Positions 29,933 through 35,000 of a DNA stretch of 35,000 nt are shown one piece after another. Where the stretch lies: contig CAUYUJ010006515.1 in the NCBI GenBank assembly GCA_963575745.1, forward strand, positions 1-35,000, in the 5' to 3' direction. Positions within the stretch are counted from its first letter, which is position 1, and each line of letters begins with the position of its first letter. The notes below the pieces were generated by a model. It was not told where the DNA came from, searched no databases, and saw only the letters and a list, made by a program, of their open reading frames with translations. Made by a program: the position numbers and the translations under genes. The DNA is from Prorocentrum cordatum. Taxonomy: Eukaryota; Sar; Dinophyceae; Prorocentrales; Prorocentraceae.

Positions 29933-31260
29933 GTGGCCGCCCGCCAAGACGAGCTCGACCCGCGTGGGCGAGTTGCTGGCCGCGAGGGCGCTTGCAAGGT
30001 CGGTCTCGACTTGGACAATTACATCCAGATGCGCACGGACGAGCCCCATTCAACTGCCCGGCTCCGCGATGACATGTTCGCGGGAAGCGCGGCCGCCGAG
30101 TGGCTCAAACGTGGCGATTTCACCTAGGAGAAGCGTGACATGGACGTCGCCACGTTGACCGAGTGGGCCAGGTGGGCGGAGTTCGGCGCCTGCAAGAAGC
30201 CCCCGCCCAAGGAGTTGAAAGAGTTCATGCGGCGCCGCCCTGGCGTCCGCCCGGTGGGCGCACGCAGGGCGTTGACCGGAGAGGGCCAGGTGGCGGTGAA
30301 GGCCTGCCCTGTCGCCCAGGGCTGCCAAGAGGACAAGTCGCAGATCAGGGCGGGCGCGCCTACGGGGTCAAAGGGCGCCCCGTGCCTGACCTTGGCCGCC
30401 GCGGCCCAGAAGGGTTGCGACATCTAGGTCTTGCGACGCGATGGCGGCCTGCCTGCAGTCGGGGAATGTCGAGAGGCTGCTTTCTGCGCGTGCCGGTCAA
30501 TCATCCACCGCCGGGGGCGCGGCCAGGCGAAATCGCGATGGGCATTGGCGCGATCTATGGGGTGCGCGACGCCCGCCAGCAGCGGTGCCTCTAAGCGCAG
30601 AGGGTTTTCGCCGACCTCTGTTTCGTCCAGAGCAAACTCGAGAAGGGCCTCTTTTTCTACGACGAGAAGTCGAACTTCGTCGTTACGGTCCACTCTTGCG
30701 TGGGCGACTTCCTGGTCACCACGCGCAGCGATTCCAGCCGCTGGAGATCCGCGATCTCGTCGCTGGAAAAGAAGCCGCGCCGCAATAGTTTCGAAGGGGT
30801 CAGCAAATATTGCGGACGTGCCATCACCTGGCCCGATGGCGAGTTCCGAGTGGCCAGGGCCACCGCCGCTTCGCACGTGGACTTCGTCGACCTGAAGGCC
30901 CAGCGAGGCCGAGGTGCAGAGGGCCTGCTCGCCGCCTCTGAGGTGTCGGGTTACCGACGCACGCTCGGGCAACTGCTATGGCTGGCAGTCCAGACCTTGG
31001 TCGACATCGCCTGCCCGGTCAGTTTTGCAGCTCGCCGCACCAGCGCCGCCGCTGTCGCCGACGCGAAGCCCCTCGACCAGACCGTCGCCTGCGTGCGCTC
31101 TACCGCGGACTTCGCGATCGTGCCCCGGTGAAACATCGTCGCCTTGAAGACTTGCGCCGCCGCGTGCTTTGGAGACACCGCGTTCGCCAACGTGGGCGAG
31201 GTCAAGATCCAGTGGGGCATGGCGATGGGGCTTGCACACCGTCCTCGCGGCGTTTTCGGG
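29933..31260 (+). pseudogene. Copia reverse transcriptase and start of RNase H, inactivated
   Basis: The fingers region is in one frame (29933-30427, stops at 30125 and 30425), with LTEWARWAEFGACKK and GSKGAPCLTLAAAAQKG. The palm continues in another frame with GMSRGCFLRVPVNHPPPGAR and GAIYGVRDA (30556-30573), the equivalent of the copia LYGLKQA motif. After a TAA at 30592 the same frame gives CFVQSKLEKGLFFYDE, then CVGDFLV at 30697. The catalytic YVDD-type box is therefore changed to CVGD, losing one Asp. TLGQLLWLAVQTLVDIACP is the thumb and connection region. After TGA at 31129, CFGDTAFANVGE supplies the first RNase H Asp (31174). A frameshift near 31255 leads into the 3' ORF. The protein cannot be active. 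Confidence 0.8.
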
Positions 31261-32449
31261 GGTCGCTGCGACCCGTGCCGCCGAGGGCTACGCGACCCTC
31301 GACGGAGCGGAGACCAGCATTTGGTTCCGCCAGCTGCTGACCGAGGCCAACAACCCCAAGACGGCGCTCAAGCTGATCGACGAACTGGCCGACAAGCGCC
31401 CCGGGGAGATCTGCGGCGACAGCAAGGGCTTCGCGGCGCACGTCCAGTCCGATGTGGGCCAGTCCATGGACAGACGGTTCCGCGTCGCCGCCTCCATGAT
31501 CAAGGAGGCCGTGCATCCGAGCGGCGATCCGCGGCTCAGCTGGGCCCCCACCTGGGCCATGGTCGCCGACGCCTTGACGAAGGTGATGGAGGTTGGCATC
31601 CGTCTGTCGTTCTTCGGATCCCGCAAGCACACCTGCGGCGCCAGGCAGCGGAGTGCTGCCATGATCACCTCTGTCCCGTTCACTTGCCTCAGCAAGGTCA
31701 AGGGGCAGCCTGTGCCATCGCAAAAGGCCAACAGCGACCATGCCTTTTACTGCTACGCGTCCTGCATGACGGTGTCCACCCTGTTTCTGGGCATGATGAT
31801 CGGTTTCGGCATCTTTGTATGCGCGTGGGCGTTCAGGGGGCTTAATCACCTACTTGAGAAGCAGAGGCCGAACGAGCCCAGCACCGAGTGCAAGGTAGTA
31901 GACGGCGAGTACCTTGGTGAGGACGGACGCCGTCCTGGCAATCGCAATAGTCCAACGAGTCAGCCAACAATTCCAGAGGAGTATGACTACGATGAGGACG
32001 TTCACGTGCATCCTGCAGATGGCACCGGCCGTGGCACGCAGGCGTCGAGCTCATCAGCATCCAGCGCAGCAGCTGCCCCGCAGCCGCCTTTACCGCCGCC
32101 TGCAAGCACTGGGGCATCAGCACCGGGAAGCAAAGGGCCCGCACCTACTTCAGTAAGCGCGGTTTCGGCTTCTAGTTCATTGAGTACAAGTGTGGTTTCT
32201 TGGAATGGATCTACGCCGACAGTGCCGCCGCTGGAGCCGAACGACTGCGTGACCAACCACGGCGAGGTCATCGTGTGGCACGGCATCCATAGTGCCCACA
32301 TCACTTGCAAGACTTGCAAGAAGCACGCGTCGTGGCTCCGCCGTCGCTTCGCAATGCGGGAGCCGGATTTTTCGAATATGCAAATTTCGGCGATGCGGGG
32401 TCTGATGGGTCATTGGAGGAAGATAACCAGTGGGGCCGCCCACGAATAG
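31169..32449 (+). CDS. Intact 3' ORF of the copia remnant: RNase H end, membrane segment, Cys/His tail
   Basis: This frame is open for 426 codons to TAG at 32447. Homology begins at about residue 30, so the ATG at 31169 is probably not a native start and the frame is the 3' part of pol. RNase H signatures are AEGYATLDGAE (Glu at 31283), CGDSKGF (Asp at 31418) and ADALTK (about 31565), the copia C-terminal motif. Residues 200-222 (MTVSTLFLGMMIGFGIFVCA) form one hydrophobic membrane-type helix. An acidic patch (268-278) and a Ser/Ala/Pro linker (291-350) follow. The tail holds C360, H364, C380 and C383 (DCVTNHG and HITCKTCKK), a plausible zinc site. A membrane segment and zinc-like tail after RNase H are unusual for classical copia, though I recall similar tails in dinoflagellate elements. 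Whether it is expressed is unknown. Confidence 0.65.
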   Translation: METPRSPTWARSRSSGAWRWGLHTVLAAFSGVAATRAAEGYATLDGAETSIWFRQLLTEANNPKTALKLIDELADKRPGEICGDSKGFAAHVQSDVGQSMDRRFRVAASMIKEAVHPSGDPRLSWAPTWAMVADALTKVMEVGIRLSFFGSRKHTCGARQRSAAMITSVPFTCLSKVKGQPVPSQKANSDHAFYCYASCMTVSTLFLGMMIGFGIFVCAWAFRGLNHLLEKQRPNEPSTECKVVDGEYLGEDGRRPGNRNSPTSQPTIPEEYDYDEDVHVHPADGTGRGTQASSSSASSAAAAPQPPLPPPASTGASAPGSKGPAPTSVSAVSASSSLSTSVVSWNGSTPTVPPLEPNDCVTNHGEVIVWHGIHSAHITCKTCKKHASWLRRRFAMREPDFSNMQISAMRGLMGHWRKITSGAAHE

Positions 32450-32989
32450 CAACAAGGCCAAGAAAGCTCATTGATTGAGCCTATCCGCTGCAGTGCCTGT
32501 GCCTGTGCCAACCGTCTATGTAAGTCCGCATGGCCAAGTTTGTCAACGCCCTGATCGCATATTTACACGTGTATCCGCAGTGCTATAGAAGAAGCTTCAT
32601 TTCGTGCGCACAAGTTTTTTTGATTGATGTGGTGACGACCACACCGTTGCATTTGACATTCAGAGCTTGTCGCGAGGGTGATGAGATGATCGTGTCAAGT
32701 GCCCGCCGCTTTCCGCCGCTGGCAGAGAGAGGGAGATAGAAACCACAGTTTGTTGTTTTTAGGTTTGTGTGGCACATCCAGCAATGGCCCCGAGGACCCC
32801 CTGCTGCAAACCGCGTTAGGCCGTTTGCTTACCTTATCCCCGCGTTTCTGCCGAATGATGTTGATAATTTGATCCGTTTAACGAAGCGAGAGTCCGTCTG
32901 TTGACATGCCCGAAACGACGGTCCGTCGATATGCCGGACACTCTCCGGCCGTGGTCAACGCCCTGTTGAAAGTCGTACAGGAGGGGCGC
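32450..32989. other. 3' non-coding part of the copia remnant
   Basis: AT-richer sequence between the last ORF and the right terminal repeat. No gene is recognised and no convincing polypurine tract could be fixed. AGAGAGAGGGAGATAGAAA at about 32724 is the nearest candidate but lies about 250 bp from the repeat. Confidence 0.35.
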
Positions 32990-33141
32990 GATAATGAACA
33001 CTTCCCTTCGCCTTAATCCAATGCTTCCGCCTCGCTTCGCCTCGCTCTCACAATGCCCGCTCTGCCCGCAACCGTTTTCTCTCAAACAGGACCATGGGTG
33101 ATTTTAGTTACGCAGATTGCTGAACTGCGCTCGCTTTCAGG
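32990..33141 (+). repeat. Right terminal direct repeat of the copia remnant (candidate LTR part)
   Basis: Matches 24382-24532 in order and orientation (ATGCTTCCGCCTCGCT, ATGCCCGCTCTGCCCGC, GTTTTCTCTCAAACAGGACC, GCTCGCTTTCAGG). Most differences between the copies are transitions. If both are LTR remnants, the divergence indicates an old insertion of about 8.8 kb. Confidence 0.65.
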
Positions 33142-33430
33142 TTAAAGCGTTTCGGTGCCGCGCACCTTCCATATGTCAATACCGTCGCGTAACACTGCAT
33201 ATCATAGCACGCATTAGCATAATACCGTCGCGTTGCGAACCGTACATCGCCTTTTATTGTATGGAATCGCGTGAGATATTACGACACGGCATAGCGAAAC
33301 ACAGCGCACCATTACAGAGCGAACCGTAGCGTTGTATGGCACGGTATGGCAGAGCATCGGATTGCATGCCGTGCCAGTGCACAGCGTGGCGTGGCACAGC
33401 ATCGCACGGCGCACGTGCACCAATCGGCAA
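33142..33430. repeat. GCAT/TAGC/GGCACGG-type degenerate repeat
   Basis: Irregular variants such as GCATATCATAGCACGCATTAG, GTATGGCACGGTATGGCAGA and GTGGCGTGGCACAGCATCGC. The texture matches 20641-20880. The 13-base GCATATCATAGCA also occurs at 24356, left of the retrotransposon. Confidence 0.55.
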
Positions 33431-33589
33431 CCCCGAGTTCCCAGGGCCGGGGCCGCCATGACCGTTTCACACTGCCATCATCGGGTGTTGGGCGCCCCGG
33501 GTGACGTCGAGGAGCCAGGGCCGGCCGCCGCACGGCAGTTTTTCATGGGCTGCACGGGTTCAGCAGGAGTTTCTCAGGCGACGGTTCTC

Positions 33590-33895
33590 TTGGGGTGCTC
33601 CTGGGGGGCTTGGGGGGGCGCCGCTCGGTTTTCCCTGGGGCCATCGTTGGGTCTCCGTCGGGCGATCCTGCGGCCTCCCTGGGGCCTTCAGAGGGCCATC
33701 GGAAGCGAAACGGCGAGGCGGCCAACATCATCGAGGAGCAGAGCTTGTGCTTCGTCGATGATTCTTGCCTCTCGGAGGCCTCGTTGGGGAGCTCCGTAGT
33801 TACCGTAAGCCGTCTTGGGCCATGTGGCCGTCCTCAGGCCTGCTGGAGTGCATGCCGGAGGCCATCTTGGTCCAAGTTGGGCCATATGTCACCAC
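33590..33895 (+). repeat. CTTGGGGCCGT degenerate repeat block, copy 5
   Basis: TCTTGGGGTGCTCCTGGGGG and similar units surround a core variant at 33696-33717 (CCATCGGAAGCGAAACGGCG). Confidence 0.7.
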
Positions 33896-33897
33896 AC

Positions 33898-34043
33898 ACC
33901 AAACCAGCCCAACCCAACCCGAAGGCTCAGATTTACCCTCGATTTCCAGTGGGGGGGTCTGGAAACATCGAAAAAACACCTGTGGAACCCTTACCCCCCC
34001 AACCCGAAATTCGGGTCTTCGGGTTGGGTTGGGGTGGTCTGGT
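33898..34043. mobile_element. 146-bp foldback element
   Basis: The left arm ACCAAACCAGCCCAACCCAA then CCCGAAG (33898-33924) is complementary to the right arm CTTCGGGTTGGGTTGGGGTG then GTCTGGT (34017-34043), with few mismatches. A second internal palindrome, ACCCGAAATTCGGGT, sits near 34002-34016. No target duplication was established. It lies between CTTGGGGC-family blocks of opposite orientation. Confidence 0.6.
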
Positions 34044-34510
34044 AGGTAGTCAATATGGGGCTGTCTTGTGCGGTCTTGGAACCACTTCGGGCCCAAACGC
34101 GCCCTCACCCCGCGGCGCTCCTGCCCAGACCCCGGGAGGACTGGCTGCCGTCACCACTGCGGGCCACCCCCCTCTTGGCGCCGCACACTGTGGGGCACGG
34201 TGCCCGCGGTCCCGTCGCTGGCCAAGCCTCCAATTTGGCGTCCGAGGGGCCCTGTTGGCCCAAACGCCCACAGGAACGCCCCAAGATGGCTCTGAGGTGG
34301 CCCCCGGGTCTCCGAGAGACCAAGGCCAATGCACTTTGGTTCTCAGGGTCGGTTTTCGCCTTCTCGCCTTTCCGTATCCGACAGGCCTCTGAGGCCCCAA
34401 GATGGCCCCCAGGATGGCCCGCGAGGGTCCCGAGATGGGCTGGGCTGGACCGCCTTCCCGCGGCTTTCCCGCCTACTACGAGTCGACCCAAGCCTCTTGG
34501 GCTCCCTTGG
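34044..34510 (-). repeat. CTTGGGGCCGT degenerate repeat block in reverse orientation
   Basis: On the minus strand this block reads as the same family (CATCTTGGGGC and related units), with a core variant at 34383-34363 (GTCGGATACGGAAAGGCGAG). The foldback at 33898 separates it from the plus-orientation block. Confidence 0.65.
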
Positions 34511-34777
34511 GGGGGGTGCTCTGTTGTGGCGTGCGGAAGAAAGAGAGGAGGACGAGGTGGAGGAGTCGGCGCTTGCCCAGGCGCTCTGGCGTGCGCTGCG
34601 AAGCCGCCGGGGGAGGGGTGGTGGTGGGGGGGAGGACGTCTCGCACGACAGCCATCCAAGCACGAAAGCTCCAGGGAGACGGAGTATCCGACAGGTCTCC
34701 GCTCAGGGTGGGGGCCCGCGCTCTTTCCGCGGTGCGGTGCGGCGAGCGGCTCGAGGGCCCCAGACGGCAGCGGGGGG

Positions 34778-34832
34778 AGGAGGAGGAGGAGGAGGAGGAG
34801 GAGGAGGAGGAGAGGGAGGAGGAGGAGGAGGG
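34778..34832 (+). repeat. (GAG)n purine microsatellite
   Basis: GGA/GAG triplets, nearly perfect. The preceding stretch 34511-34777 is GC-rich and unassigned. Confidence 0.9.
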
Positions 34833-35000
34833 AGTCGGAGGCACGGGGGCGCTTCGCGCCTGGGAGACTGCCCTCGCCCGCGCGCCCGCCGCCACGAGTG
34901 ACGGCAGGCACGGGCGAGTGCCCCGATGTGGAGGCCGTGCGCTCGTGAAGCGCGTCGGGCCGCGGGGGTGCTTGTCACTCCTGGCGGCGGGCGCGCGATC
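34833..35000. other. GC-rich end of the window, nothing identified
   Basis: Very GC-rich sequence with open frames on both strands and no recognisable motif. The window ends inside it. Confidence 0.3.

Noticed and set aside
34055-34948. 297-codon plus-strand frame near the window end
   Set aside because: It crosses a reversed CTTGGGGC block and a GAG tract, so most of it is repeat shadow.

Overview
The window looks like nuclear DNA from a dinoflagellate. The reasons are GC-rich sequence with very few genes, a pentatricopeptide-repeat (PPR) gene with introns, decayed Ty1/copia retrotransposons, and repeat families covering most of the bases. The degenerate family built on CTTGGGGCCGT units, whose conceptual translations read like SWGxLGxxLG, reminds me of Prorocentrum-type genomes. 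That is an impression from memory, not a search result.

Layout. 1-10400 is almost all repeat: CTTGGGGC-family blocks (about 600-960 and 4076-4615), long GAT-rich satellite tracts (2917-3862, 4748-4934, 5157-8178, 8691-9250) and two copies of a composite dispersed repeat with an 83-bp tandem array (1701-2561 and 9447-10300). 11200-14190 holds a badly decayed copia-like pol (reverse transcriptase signatures 11841-13250) between two related direct repeats. 14191-17265 returns to purine tracts, a third truncated composite repeat (14511-14860), more CTTGGGGC family, and a clear 207-bp foldback insertion (17033-17239) with a target duplication and an empty copy of its target nearby.

17776-20288 is the only convincing host gene. 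It is a PPR protein of about 726 residues read across one GT-AG intron (19095-19426), with an N-terminus resembling an organelle-targeting leader. A ladder of short palindromes sits inside its first exon.

20640-24380 holds minisatellites and inverted-repeat structures, including a 0.98-kb segment bounded by 50-bp inverted repeats. 24382-33141 is one long Ty1/copia remnant in the order gag, protease, integrase, reverse transcriptase, RNase H. Stops and frameshifts break it everywhere except at its 3' end. There a 426-codon ORF joins the end of RNase H to a membrane segment, a proline/serine linker and a Cys/His zinc-binding-like tail. The two ends of this element carry a diverged 151/152-bp direct repeat. 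33142-35000 is again repeat: a GCAT/TAGC-type repeat, CTTGGGGC-family blocks in both orientations and a 146-bp foldback.

The genes do not form a shared pathway. The PPR gene probably serves organellar RNA, and everything else recognisable is mobile or repetitive DNA. I saw no tRNA, rRNA, CRISPR array or bacterial-type operon.
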